NCBI GenBank assembly: GCA_003427395.1 | Contig: BFEA01000003.1 | Span: 10,314,162-10,341,648 of the forward strand | Source of the DNA: Chara braunii | Lineage: Eukaryota > Streptophyta > Charophyceae > Charales > Characeae | Direction of reading: 5' to 3' | Length of the DNA: 27,487 bases | Shown: positions 17,614-27,074 of the stretch, in pieces | Numbering within the stretch: the first letter of the stretch is position 1 | Layout: the number at the start of each line of letters is the position of its first letter | Program-made: the position numbers and the translations under genes | Notes under the pieces: generated by a model | Told to the model about the DNA's origin: nothing | The model's input: the letters and a program-made list of their open reading frames with translations, nothing else | Database searches by the model: none

Positions 17614-19350
17614 GAAGTTCTGATAGAGAAGGATTACAATGAGGCATTGGAGAAGGAAAGAAAGATAATTAAAAGATTAAGAGAGACTGCATTAAAAGGA
17701 GGGAGAATTACCCCAGAAAGGTTCAAAATAATGAAGGTAGGAGCCGATGACTTCCTTCTGCCGGCTGAGAGGGATTTCATATATGAATTATGTCAGAAGT
17801 ACAGTGGTGCCTTTTCCTTTAATGATGAGGAGAGTGGACGACTGGACGTTGACATGATCAAGATGATCAAGATCTGGACCGTTCCTCACACGCCTTGGAA
17901 TGATAGACCCACAAAATATGCTCAAAAGGAAGAAAAAGAGGTAATGGAGTACATAAACTAGAAGATCGCCTCCAACGTTGCGGAACTAGCTGATGGAGCC
18001 TACGCCAATCACTGGTTTTACTTTTGGAAGCTTGGTGGTGGCCTGCGCTGGATACATAACTTGCAAAAGTTGAATTCGGTAACGGTTCGCAATGCGGGTA
18101 GCTTACCCAACGCGGATCTATTGGCCGAGTCTTTTGCCGGAAGGAGCATCTACTCCCTAATAGACTTGTACTCTGGCTATGACCAGTTCCCGATAGATCC
18201 TACTAGTTGACTTATGACCGCCATGCATACACCGAGAGGCCTCATAGAAATGTGTGTGGTGCCTCAAGGGTGGACGAATGGGGTTGCTGTCGTCCAGCGA
18301 GACATGCTGAAGGTCATGGAGGACATATGCCCAGAGGTTACGTTTCCATACATTGATGACAATCCAGTTAAAGGACCGAAGGAAAAATATGAGACTTTAG
18401 TGGATGGCCGAGTCAGGCAGTTCGTATGGGAACATGCGCAGGGAGTAGCGAAAGTACTAGAAAGGCTGGCTCAGTACAACCTAACAGCCAGCGGGCCGAA
18501 ATCACTACTGTTCCAAAAGGAGGTAACGATCTTGGGTTTTAGGTGTTTCTTGGAAGGAAGGAACCCCGATCCGAAGAAAGTGGATAAACTCCTGAAGTGG
18601 CCTATGCCTCTAACAACGATCGGGGAAGTAAGGAGCTTCCTAGGGGTCTGTAGCTTTTGGCGGATCTTCATCCCCGAGTTTACCAAGATAGCCGAGCCCC
18701 TTAGAGAAATGGTGCGACAAGGAGTTAGCTTAGAGTGGTCTGACCAAAGAGAGACGGTTGCGCGGGTACTTCAAGATAAGCTAAGAGATGGCGGGGTCGT
18801 ATTAGGAGTACCCTACTTCAACGATAAAAATGAGAGGCCCTTCATCATCGAAGCCGATGGCGGCCCGATAGCATTAGGAGGGGTGCTCGTGCAGCGAGAT
18901 GAGAATGGTAAAGAAAGGCCGCTTAGATTTGAGAGTCGCACCCTTAATTCGGTTGAGAGAGGCTATATTCAGTTCAGGAAGGAGCTTCTGGCAATCCTGC
19001 ACTGTCTAAGGGTGTTTAGACACTATGTTATGGGACGGAGATTCATCCTAAGAACGGATTCCACGGTAGTAATCGGAGTTGTTAAAAGGTATCGGCAAGT
19101 AGATGCTACGGTTAGTAGGTGGATAACACACATATGGACGTATGATTTTGTGTTGGAAAAGGTACCTACTGAAAAGAATCGAGCCGATGAGCTGATTCGC
19201 GTAGAATGGGGATCAATAGATGATGAATCTCTTGAGGAGGCACCCTTCGTTGACGAGTTTCTTATGGAAGACGATGACGAAGGACTACCTCCAACTCCTA
19301 GTTGTTATACAGCTTCAACCAAGCAACGAGCAGGGAAGACTGCTAGAGAG
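17545..19350 (+). pseudogene. pol: reverse transcriptase and RNase H, two in-frame stops
   Basis: RNA-dependent DNA polymerase with RNase H, which converts the genomic RNA to DNA. The frame is open from the frameshift heptamer. A basic linker is followed by the RT domain with YSLIDLYSGYDQ (first catalytic Asp, near 18151) and YIDD at 18349-18360, then the thumb with ILGF and FLGVCSFWRIFIPEF. RNase H shows its catalytic acidic residues in IIEADGGPIALGGVL, FRKELLAI, LRTDS and RADELI (about 18840-19200). In-frame stops are TAG at 17959 and TGA at 18208. The latter is where an Arg is common in this family, compatible with CGA to TGA. After an acidic linker the frame changes by -1 near 19345. Ty3/gypsy placement rests on domain order and motif style. 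Confidence 0.92.
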
Positions 19351-20852
19351 AAAAGGAAGACCCTTTCCTCCATTACCTTCTAACTCGAGAGGATGAAGAG
19401 GAAGGATGGTATGGGATGGTAGAACAAGCAGCTGTTGCAGCTCATGAGCTGGCAGAAAGTTCAAGGATGGCTGAACGAAGGCTGAATGAGATAGAGGAAG
19501 AGTCGGAAGACCTTGAGCAAGATAAGGACGTTGAGGAAAGATTTAAGAAGAATGAATATGATGGGGAATATAAGAGGATCGGTATGGTAATGAGCAGTAA
19601 TCAGTTGGACGAATTCTATCATGAGAAAACAAAGAGAACCTTTAGGCTGCGTAGGGGTCACCTTTTTGTGGATGCTAAGGAAGGACTACCGCCACTTAGA
19701 GTAGTGTGTGGTAAGGAAAGGCAACTAGAGGTGATCGCCGCACTGCATGGGGGTTTAGCAGGGGGTCATAGGGGTGTTGATGCTATATACTATATAGTAT
19801 CTCGACTATATCACTGGGATGGTCTAAGGGATATGGTTATGAGATATTGTAAGTCATGTGAAGCCTGTCAGAAAAGGTCATCTATGAGATTGATTGAACC
19901 CTTATACCCCACTGTTCTTGTTGAACCTGGCGGTACTGTTCACCTTGATCTAATTACTATGCCACCTGGTAAGGATGAAATAAAATATGTAATAAACATG
20001 AGAGATAATATGTCTGGTTATGTTGAAGCAAAAGTCATCCGTAAGAAAACTGCAAAGACAGTGGCAGATTGGATCGAGGAAATCTACCTGAGGTACCCCT
20101 TCATACGGGAGTTTGTGGCTGATCAGGGATCAGAATTCAAGAACGAGATGGTCAGGAGGTTCATGTTCAGACTTTGAGTCAGGATCAGATTTGTGACACC
20201 ATATCATCCTCAGGCTAATGCACTAGTGGAAAGAGGCCACAAGACACTAAAGGATGCTATATCAAAATCGTCTCAAGGCGACTCCAGGAACTGGCCATCT
20301 TTCTTAAGGGCGGCAGTCTATGCTCACAATGTGACTGTTAAACGGACTACAGGTTATGCGCCCATTACGCTCTGGTATGGCAGATATGCTACTTCTCCTA
20401 TTGAGAAGCTGGTTGAGACCTGGACCCATGAGGCACAGAGAGAGTCGTACTCCATAGAGGAGTTACTGAGGCTGAGGATCAGGCAGATCAAGGAAGTGGA
20501 TGAGGTCATAATTGAGGCCACAAAGAGGATGTCAGACATCAGATTATCTGATCAGACACGGTGGAACAGCAACAGGTACATCAGGAAGGAACGATTTTAT
20601 GTCGGAGATATTGTACTTTTACATGATACATCTCTCGAGACACAGTGGACCAAAAAATTGGAGGTCAGGTGGATGGGACCATTCACGATCATCAGAGAGG
20701 TTGAAGGCAAGGCCTATGAGTTAGCAGAGATGGATGGTGTGAGATCCCATGGTATAGTATCCGGCTCCCGACTCCGAAAATTCATACTTAGAGACGCAGA
20801 TTTGATTCCGAGTTCGGGGAGAGTGATGAGGCGAGGTCCGAGAGCCGTCTAG
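19347..20852 (+). pseudogene. pol: integrase with GPF/Y-type C-terminus, one in-frame stop
   Basis: DDE integrase that inserts the cDNA. A Glu-rich, probably coiled linker precedes the HHCC zinc-binding domain (LHGGLAGGHRG ... CKSCEAC, about 19740-19875). The catalytic triad is Asp in HLDLITMP (codon 19947), Asp in VADQGSEF (20121) and Glu in LVERGH (20229), giving 35 residues between the second Asp and Glu as expected. A TGA at 20175 interrupts the core between them. The C-terminal module has RWMGPFTIIREVEGKAYEL at about 20666. The frame ends at TAG 20850-20852 without a chromodomain. It starts after a -1 frame change from the RNase H frame. Confidence 0.92.
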
Positions 20853-20859
20853 CATCAAC

Positions 20860-21540
20860 CCAAATATGCTGAGACGTGGCCAGTGTGCCCTCAGCATTTG
20901 TTGGAACGTGGTGAGAGTGCCGCCAACTTCTGACGATTATATGCTGGGATGTGGACAGTGTGTCGCCAGCTTCAGCTGATGACGGTTATATGCTGGGATG
21001 TGGACAGTGTGCCGCCAACTTCAGTTGATGACGATTATATGCTGGGATGTGGACAGCGTGCCGCCAACTTCAGTTGATGACGATTATGAGCTGGGATGCG
21101 GACAGTGTTACCGCCAGCTACAGATGATGATGATTATTGGCTGGGATGTGGTCAGTGAGCCGCCAACTACCGATGATTATGAGTTGGGATGTGGACAGTG
21201 TTGCCGCCAGCTACAGATGATGATGATTATTGGCTGGGATGTTGCCAGTGAGCCTCCAGCTACTGATGATTATGAGCTGNGTTGCCAGTGAGCCTCCAGC
21301 TACTGATGATTATGAGCTGGGATGTGGACAGTGTTGCCGCCAGCTACAGATGATGATGATTATTGGCTGGGATGTGGCCAATGAGCCGCCAGCTATCGAT
21401 GATTATGAGCTGGGATGTGGACAGTGTTGTTGCCAGCTACAGATGATGATGATTATTTGCATGGGACGTGGCCAGTGAGCCACCAACTATCGATGATGAT
21501 TGTGTGCTGGGACGTGGTCCGTGTGCCTCCAGCAGCAGCC
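20860..21540 (+). repeat. 49-bp minisatellite directly after integrase
   Basis: Units begin ATGCTGGGATGTGGACAGTG at 20941, 20990 and 21039, then vary (steps of 49, 49, 49, 50 and 43 bp). Further diverged units continue to about 21535. It starts only a few bases after the integrase stop. A 39-bp exact duplicate lies on both sides of the N at 21280 (21241-21279 and 21281-21319), which is probably an unmerged assembly overlap. ORFs in it are by-products of the repeat. Confidence 0.93.
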
Positions 21541-22432
21541 GACAGTCGGTTGCTATGATTATGGTATGATTTCGGATGCCGGAGCTGGATACGAGCAGCC
21601 TATGATGGCTCGGCTCATTGGTGGACTTATGTGTCTGTCGGGCCCAGATTGGCCCCAGTTTTGCATGTATGTGAGTTAAACTTTTAAAATTTCAATTCAC
21701 TGCATTGTATCAGGCTTGTCATGTGTTAGTCCTGGGACATGCCTGGGGGATAAGGAGCCAGTTTATGGGATTTCAGTTTTTGCCTCTTATTGTATTTTAT
21801 TTAGTCTGAATGGCATTTATGAAATGAATGGCTGTGGGATAAAGTAAAATTTGTTTTCTTCCTCTCATAAGTCNGCGCTCAGTTGATGGGGCAATCTTCT
21901 AGCACGATTGCGTAAGGAGGATTGCCTAGCATCATCTGGCACAAATTGATTAGCTATCTCTGAAGGAGGGTGACATTTGGCCTAGTGAAGTGTTCCCTTG
22001 GCAAGAGACTCAGCATCGCCGAGATGGGGTTCCTCTCCAGACGGGCCTTCGCGGCTAAACGCTACCAGGCTCTAAAGGGATAGGTAATTAATCATGTGTC
22101 ATAATCGATGGAGTGATCTGTCCGATCATGTGATCGGGCAAAGATCACTTAGCATCGCAGCGGATTGAGGTTCACTGCATTCTTCATGCTGGAAGGAGTG
22201 TTCCCACTGCAGCCGTCGGGCTCTCGCAACGGTTCCCCGGCGAGGGTCTATCCACAGTGGCGTTCCCTGCAGTGTCAGCACTCCCGTCCTTCATGAAGAG
22301 GCGGAGAGTTTTCGACTGCGCCTCTTGAGCAAGAGATGATTCCCTTAAGCAGGTTCTCACAAGGTCCGGAGGCTAGCTGGATCAGCGGAGTGTCTGAGCC
22401 ATAGTGGCAGATAACTCCGGATCCTAGGGTGG
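21541..22432 (+). other. 3' untranslated region of the element, no supported gene
   Basis: AT-richer DNA at 21660-21870, then mixed composition. A single N sits at 21874 without flanking duplication. CCGATCA-TG-TGATCGG at 22122-22137 is a perfect 7-bp inverted repeat. No coding frame above 61 codons. Confidence 0.5.
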
Positions 22433-22645
22433 CTAGCCGTTCCTCAGGTCATCGTATGGTGATCTGATCCGCCTGCTAGAAAGGAAGGAGGCATCCTGAG
22501 CCTCTCCCAGTTTAAATCCGACATTTGGCTGATCAAGGTGGTGGACTCCTACTATCACTCTGATCGGGGTGTCTCTCGGAAGTAGTCCCTCCAGGGGCAT
22601 TCCCTTGGCGTCGAGCCAAGCCACGTATCCACAACCCAGCTGGCA
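22433..22645 (-). other. short minus-strand ORF, possible gene fragment
   Basis: An open frame of about 63-75 codons on the minus strand, starting after a TAA near 22655. The text is protein-like (VAWLDAKGMPLEG, TPIRVIVGVHH). There is no motif I can name. It may be a remnant of an antisense or captured gene in the 3' region, or chance. Confidence 0.25.
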
Positions 22646-22922
22646 ACAGGGCCATTATGGCCTCCTAGCCCACTGTTGCAAAGCTTAATTGTGGACTCGC
22701 TCTAACTCACCAGCAGTGTCTGGTTGGGTGTTAGCTGGCTCCCCGCATAGTAACAAGAGTTGGGCGTTAGAAAGAAGTCGAGCGAGTAGACGGAGGTTCT
22801 GAAGTCGACTAAAGAGCTTCCGCGTCATGGGTCTGCACTCATCGGAGTGAGGGCTTCATGAAGGGGTGTGCGGCTCCCCGTGAGTTGTTCAGAGCAAGGA
22901 CTCAGAGGGTGGTCGGACCGCC

Positions 22923-23234
22923 ATGACTGGGAATCAGGACTTACTTTGCTCTGCTTACCGGGTTGGGTCAGCAGAGGAGCCCATCAGGGCGAGCGGGGGC
23001 ACTCTCGGAAGGCCGAAAGGTAAGACTCTGAGACTGAGTGAGGAAGGGGTGTTGGCAAGGGTCTTTAGGAGAGATCCTTCTTTTTCTCGTCTTTCTTTTG
23101 AGGCATGACTTGACATCTGTTTTGCAGGTACCCTACAGCCAGACGAGGACAACGAGGTTTGGTATGACCCAACAGTGAGCGGCACAGAGCCGGCAGACAA
23201 AGAGAAAGGGGTTTGGTATGTTCACTCCTTATGA
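22923..23234 (+). CDS. candidate two-exon small gene, 67 aa
   Basis: Unknown function. ATG 22923 has a strong context (ACCGCCATGA). Exon 1 runs to 23019 and ends in GAAAG. The intron 23020-23127 (108 bp) has donor AAAG/GTAAGA, a T-rich stretch, a branch-like CTTGAC near 23109 and acceptor TTTTGCAG. Exon 2 runs from 23128 to TGA 23232-23234. Splicing keeps the frame (97 + 107 nt = 68 codons). Unspliced, the frame ends at 23108 after 61 codons. Exon 2 is acidic then Lys/Glu-rich and contains two copies of the word VWY (EVWYDP and GVWYVH). It lies between pol and the 3' LTR. It could be an accessory product or a chance splice-like pattern. Confidence 0.35.
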
Positions 23235-23750
23235 GGCAGCCTTCGGTCTAGATGACCTGGATGATCTTGGATGGGATGATTGGTCCCATATCCGCCCGTG
23301 GCTGAGATATTGATTATGCTGTACTGATGGGCAGTCTAGATGAGATGGACTGATCCAATGATGACGAGATGTGCAGGCCAGGATTGAGACTTGGACTGCT
23401 AGACCAGACCTAGCGATGGGGTCAGGTCTAAGATTGAGGATCGATCATGACAATGCATGAGGCCAAACCTAATAAAAGGTTTGAGTTGAGATTGAGGCTG
23501 ATTCAGTGATGCAAGAGAACGGGATTAATAGTATGATTGGGCTGCATGAGCAGTCATGATACTCGCGTGCGGTGATTGCACCACGCAAATCTGATAAGGT
23601 TAATTCCTTCTTGATTTTGATGGTGGCTTGGACCAGTGGTCCATGCCTTAATGAGTGAGCACTCAAGCCCTAGCGGGCGAGCACCCTGATGATTGGGGAT
23701 ATAGTCTATATGATACCCCTGTATATCAAATAGCATACAAGGCCGCATAG
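23235..23750 (+). other. 3' region between small gene and antisense ORF
   Basis: No supported gene. The stretch begins with coding-like acidic text (about 23236-23310, DDLDDLGWDDW in one frame) and then becomes rich in GATTGAGG-type words. It may hold untranslated parts of either neighbour. Confidence 0.35.
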
Positions 23751-24212
23751 CTAGGGTTGGCATATGAAGAGCAGCGCAAGTTTGAGGCACAAGCGATGGT
23801 TGGGCGGCGCAGCCTGGTGGGCGATAGGCGGTTCTGGTGCGCGTGGCAACGGTGGTGGCGCAGGGCGAGGCGGCTGTGGCAGGACGGTGAGCTGGCGGGG
23901 AGATGGTTGAGTAGAGGAAGAAGGGAGGTATGGTGAAGGGTATGATCGAGAGGGCGGATCGAAACGTGGAGGGGGAGAGCCGTAGCGCTGCTCGTATTTA
24001 TATGCATAGTACATCATAAACCTAGGCGACGGCATGCGCTCGCGCTGGTCCTCTGAGCGATGGCACAAGCGCGTTCCTCCCCATCTCACCTCCTCCTCCT
24101 CCTCTTCGGATCTCTCCCCTTCGTACGTCAGATCGATCGGTTGATCTGGCGCCTTCCCCTGTCGACCTCTTCTCCCACGTCCAGCGCCCGAGCCTCGCGT
24201 CTTTGGCACCAT
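23751..24212 (-). CDS. antisense ORF, proline-rich, 153 aa
   Basis: Reads opposite to gag-pol, between pol and the 3' LTR. The frame is open from 24419, but I choose the ATG at 24212 because its context is GCCATGG and the residues upstream look like translated tandem repeat. The product has an N-terminal Arg/Gly patch (RGSGAGRGRRGRQGK), an acidic run of Glu (SEEEEEEVRW), a Tyr-rich segment (MMYYAYKYEQRYGSPPPRF) and then a long Pro/Ser-rich low-complexity region. No enzyme motif. A TATA-like TATAATAA lies on the minus strand at 24432-24425. Antisense accessory ORFs at this position are known in some plant Tat-lineage elements such as Grande; relatedness is not implied. It may also be a captured host fragment, since matching 13-bp direct repeats flank the region. 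Confidence 0.45.
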   Translation of the reverse strand: MVPKTRGSGAGRGRRGRQGKAPDQPIDLTYEGERSEEEEEEVRWGGTRLCHRSEDQRERMPSPRFMMYYAYKYEQRYGSPPPRFDPPSRSYPSPYLPSSSTQPSPRQLTVLPQPPRPAPPPLPRAPEPPIAHQAAPPNHRLCLKLALLFICQP

Positions 24213-24241
24213 GGCAAAACTGATTAGCTGCACGATAATAA

Positions 24242-24312
24242 GCACTGCGCGACAAGAGCGACGATAAGCGCTGCGCGACAAGAGCGACGATAAGCGCTGC
24301 GCAACGATGAGC
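24242..24312 (-). repeat. 26-bp tandem repeat upstream of the antisense ORF
   Basis: GCRCTGCGCGACAAGAGCGA-type units start at 24242, 24268 and 24294 (the last partial). They lie just upstream of the antisense ATG and keep the frame upstream of it open. Confidence 0.85.
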
Positions 24313-24442
24313 GCTAGTGCAATGAGAACGCAAACGAGTCGAGAACGATGAAGGCAGCGGTAGTAGCGAGAGCGTAATAGCACTGCCGCTGCACACTCGA
24401 GTACGAATGATGAAAGCAAGTAAGTTATTATAGTGGCCAGAA

Positions 24443-24460
24443 CCTGGCGAGGACGCCAGG
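24443..24460. other. perfect hairpin next to the 3' LTR
   Basis: CCTGGCG (24443-24449), loop AGGA, CGCCAGG (24454-24460). It ends 18 bp before the LTR start. The nearest purine-rich run is AGGAATGGGG (24458-24467), which does not abut the LTR, so the polypurine tract is not clearly placed. Confidence 0.6.
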
Positions 24461-24463
24461 AAT

Positions 24464-24476
24464 GGGGTTTGGTATG
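24464..24476 (+). repeat. 13-bp direct repeat GGGGTTTGGTATG, right copy
   Basis: The identical 13 bp occur at 23208-23220, where they follow the purine-rich AAAGAGAAAG. The 1.24 kb between the copies holds the antisense ORF. A shorter match (GTTTGGTATG) is also at about 23157. Confidence 0.85.
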
Positions 24477-24869
24477 GTTGTCGGAGGACGATGCGGCGCA
24501 GCTGCAGAAATTGACTCGTCGCAGTCAACCTCAGCGCTGCGTCAAAACTGCGCTTAGGGACGTCCACGGTCATAGTCAAGCTGGGCCCTAACGCATCGAT
24601 TAGATTTTTCCCTGGGCCAAAATCAAGAAAAAAAAAACGGCGCGGTGGTACGGTCCACCAGGGACTTAATCGTCCCCGTTGGACTGGACCGACGCAACCA
24701 CAATGGGCCAATTAGTGGGGTCCGGTCCAAACGGCACTTGAAACGCACCAAGGGTTAGCGAGATATTCAAGTTTGACCGGTTGGGACTGGACCGACACTA
24801 CCATGTAACCCACCTAAGTAGCCATATAGATGAGCAGCCAGGCCCGAATAATTAAAATAGGGTCATGTA

Positions 24870-25105
24870 CTATTTTTAGCTCGGGACTGACTGGTCGTTT
24901 CCCAAAGTCGGGCCTGCGCCAGTCCCGTTCTAATAATAACACAGCCCCATGCTATTTTTAGCATGGGACTGACTGTTCATCTACCGGGAACTGGGCCTGC
25001 GCCAGTCCCGTTCTAAAAATAGCACAGCCCCACGCTATTTTTAGCGTGGGACTGACTGTTTATCTACCTGGAACTGGGCCTGCGTCAGTCCCGTTCTAAA
25101 AATAG
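24870..25105 (+). repeat. three tandem U3 hairpins (3' LTR)
   Basis: Counterparts of 6586-6821. The first unit has TAATAATAA in place of the TAAAAATAA arm, weakening its stem. The second and third keep full CTATTTTTAG/CTAAAAATAG arms. Confidence 0.85.
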
Positions 25106-25218
25106 GACTGACTGTTCATATCTCGAGGTCGGAACTGCTGCTATTTTTAGCACATGCCCGGACTAGAGTTTGACCGCAGCCCCGACCTTGGGACTGCAGC
25201 ACTCAGCCCCGATCACTT

Positions 25219-25244
25219 GGCCTCTACATTATAAAAGAGAGGCC
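25219..25244 (+). promoter_or_regulatory. TATA box of the 3' LTR
   Basis: TATAAAAG at 25230-25237 between GGCCTCTA and GAGAGGCC. One base of the palindrome differs from the 5' LTR, leaving a 7-bp pair. Confidence 0.65.
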
Positions 25245-25284
25245 ACGTCACCCAAGAGCATAGATCAGTTTGGGACAGATCAAC

Positions 25285-25494
25285 ATGCGTGGCACACGTG
25301 GCACGGATCAGATTGTGAGAGAACCCTCACTTGCGGGAGCGTTGCAGCTTTGGCGGAATGGCAAGGAGCGAAAAAAACGAGCCAAAGAGCAGCGAAGTGC
25401 CAACAGGAGCATGAGGGGAGCGCAGAGCAGGAGGCTAGAGGTCGAGCAGGAGGCAAGCAAAGTAAGGGGTAAGGAAAGGGAGGGACAAGATTAA
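25285..25494 (+). CDS. small basic ORF of the 3' LTR, 69 aa
   Basis: Counterpart of the ORF at 7001-7210: same length and start position relative to TATA, differing at a few residues. The same reservations apply. Confidence 0.28.
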   Translation: MRGTRGTDQIVREPSLAGALQLWRNGKERKKRAKEQRSANRSMRGAQSRRLEVEQEASKVRGKEREGQD

Positions 25495-25730
25495 CCTCTC
25501 GCTTTCCCTTTCTCACCCCTTTTCTTCTCCTATTCTCTCTTCTCTCTCTCCTCTTCTTCCCTCCCCCTCTTCTTTCCAACTGCCTTCATGCGTTGTGTGC
25601 ATGCTGTATTTGATCTGTGCGAATCATGATGGAGCTCTGCATTAGTAGATTGGTCGTAAATTCAGTGCTCACACGCTGTAATTTAGGGCTGAGACCAAAC
25701 TGTGCGTCTCCACACACCATGCGTGAGAGT

Positions 25731-25890
25731 CACACTGGAATCAGGTCGATTTCGAGACTGCCTGCGCAGTCACACTGGAACCAGGTCGATTTCGAGACTG
25801 CCTGCGCAGTCACACTGGAACCAGGTCGATTTTGAGACTGCCTGCGCAGTCACACTGGAACCAAGCCGATTTTGAGACTATCTACGTAGT
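25731..25890 (+). repeat. 40-bp tandem repeat, 4 copies (3' LTR)
   Basis: Units start at 25731, 25771, 25811 and 25851, one more than in the 5' LTR. Confidence 0.93.
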
Positions 25891-25919
25891 CAAGCCAAAC
25901 ATAAAAGCCAAATTTAAGT

Positions 25920-26525
25920 CACACCGATCAATAGACCGGTAGGGCGGCCACACTGCCCACCGCTCTTGAGAGCCATATCAGAGTCCTTTTGCTGTTTGCG
26001 ATTGTGCGTCAGTGCACACAGTTCTTGAGAACCATATCAGAGTCCTTTTGCTGTTTGCGACTTTGCGCCAGTGCGCACCACCCTTGAGAACCATACCTGA
26101 GTCTTTTTCGCTGTTTGTGACTGTGCGCCAGTGCGCACCACTCTTGAAAGCCATTTTGCAACTGTGCGCCAGTACGCACCACTTTTGAAAGCTATATCTA
26201 GGCCTTTAGCAGTACGCCAGCGCGCACCACTCTTGAAAGCCATCTGCAACAGTGCGCCAACGCGCACCACTCTTGAAAGCCATATGCAACTGTGCGCCAG
26301 TGCGCACCACTCTTGAAAGTCATATTTGAGTCCTTTTGCTGTTTGCAAGTGTGCATCAGTGCGCACCAATCTTAAAGGCCATTTTCAGAACAGTGCTTTT
26401 CGCAAGGGCCAATTCCTGAAAAGTGTTATTCGCAAAGGTCAATTTCAGAACAGTGCTATTCGCAAGGGCCAATTTCTGAACTGTGCTATTCACAAGGGGC
26501 ATTTTTTGAACTGTGTTATTCTTAA
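25920..26525 (+). repeat. hairpin-unit array and 30-bp array (3' LTR)
   Basis: 25920-26365 matches the GTGCGC-CAGT-GCGCAC array of the 5' LTR. 26370-26525 matches the 30-bp array with about five units. Confidence 0.85.
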
Positions 26526-27074
26526 CTGTGCGCAGAGTGCGCACCTTGATTGAGAGCCATTTTTCTGAATTTTGTGCTGTGAGCAAAGTGCGCAGTTGAT
26601 TGAGGGCCATTTTTTTTTAGCTTTGTGCTATTTGCAACTGTGCGCTGAGTGCACACCTTGATTGAGGGCCAATACTGAGCTCTGAGCATTTCGCGACTGT
26701 GCACCGAGTGAGCACTTGCCATTTCTGAGCTTTGTGCGGCGGTTCTCTGGCCCTAAGTGAAGGCTGAGTGGAGCCCTCAAATGCTAGTCGCAGCAAAAGC
26801 TATTTATTATGTGACTGACATCGGCTCTAAGTGAGGGCTAAGTGGTGCCGTCAAATACCTGGCACAGTGAGAGTTATTTTGAGAGGGTTGTGACGCTGGA
26901 CTGCAGTAAACTGTGGACTGTGTTCAGCGTTTCCCACTCAATGCGGTAATGCTGGACTACAGTAAACATTGGACTATGGTAGATTGCGGTATCGCCATAC
27001 TGACCGGACTATACTCATGCTCGGAACGGTAGTGCTGGCCAACACTCTTTTCTTCTTGGGGTATTGCCGTTAAG

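Noticed and set aside
20998-21478. ORFs with repeated CGQCCRQLQMMM-type text
   Set aside because: They come from the 49/50-bp minisatellite and run through an assembly join.
20853-24478. env-like gene
   Set aside because: No ORF of suitable length, signal peptide or transmembrane segment is present on the plus strand.
24022-24711. 229-codon minus-strand ORF crossing the 3' LTR start, with a similar piece at 5916-6293
   Set aside because: The shared part is simply the antisense of the first 100 bp of the LTR, and the rest differs at each locus. The antisense ORF starting at 24212 is in another frame and better supported by its start context.
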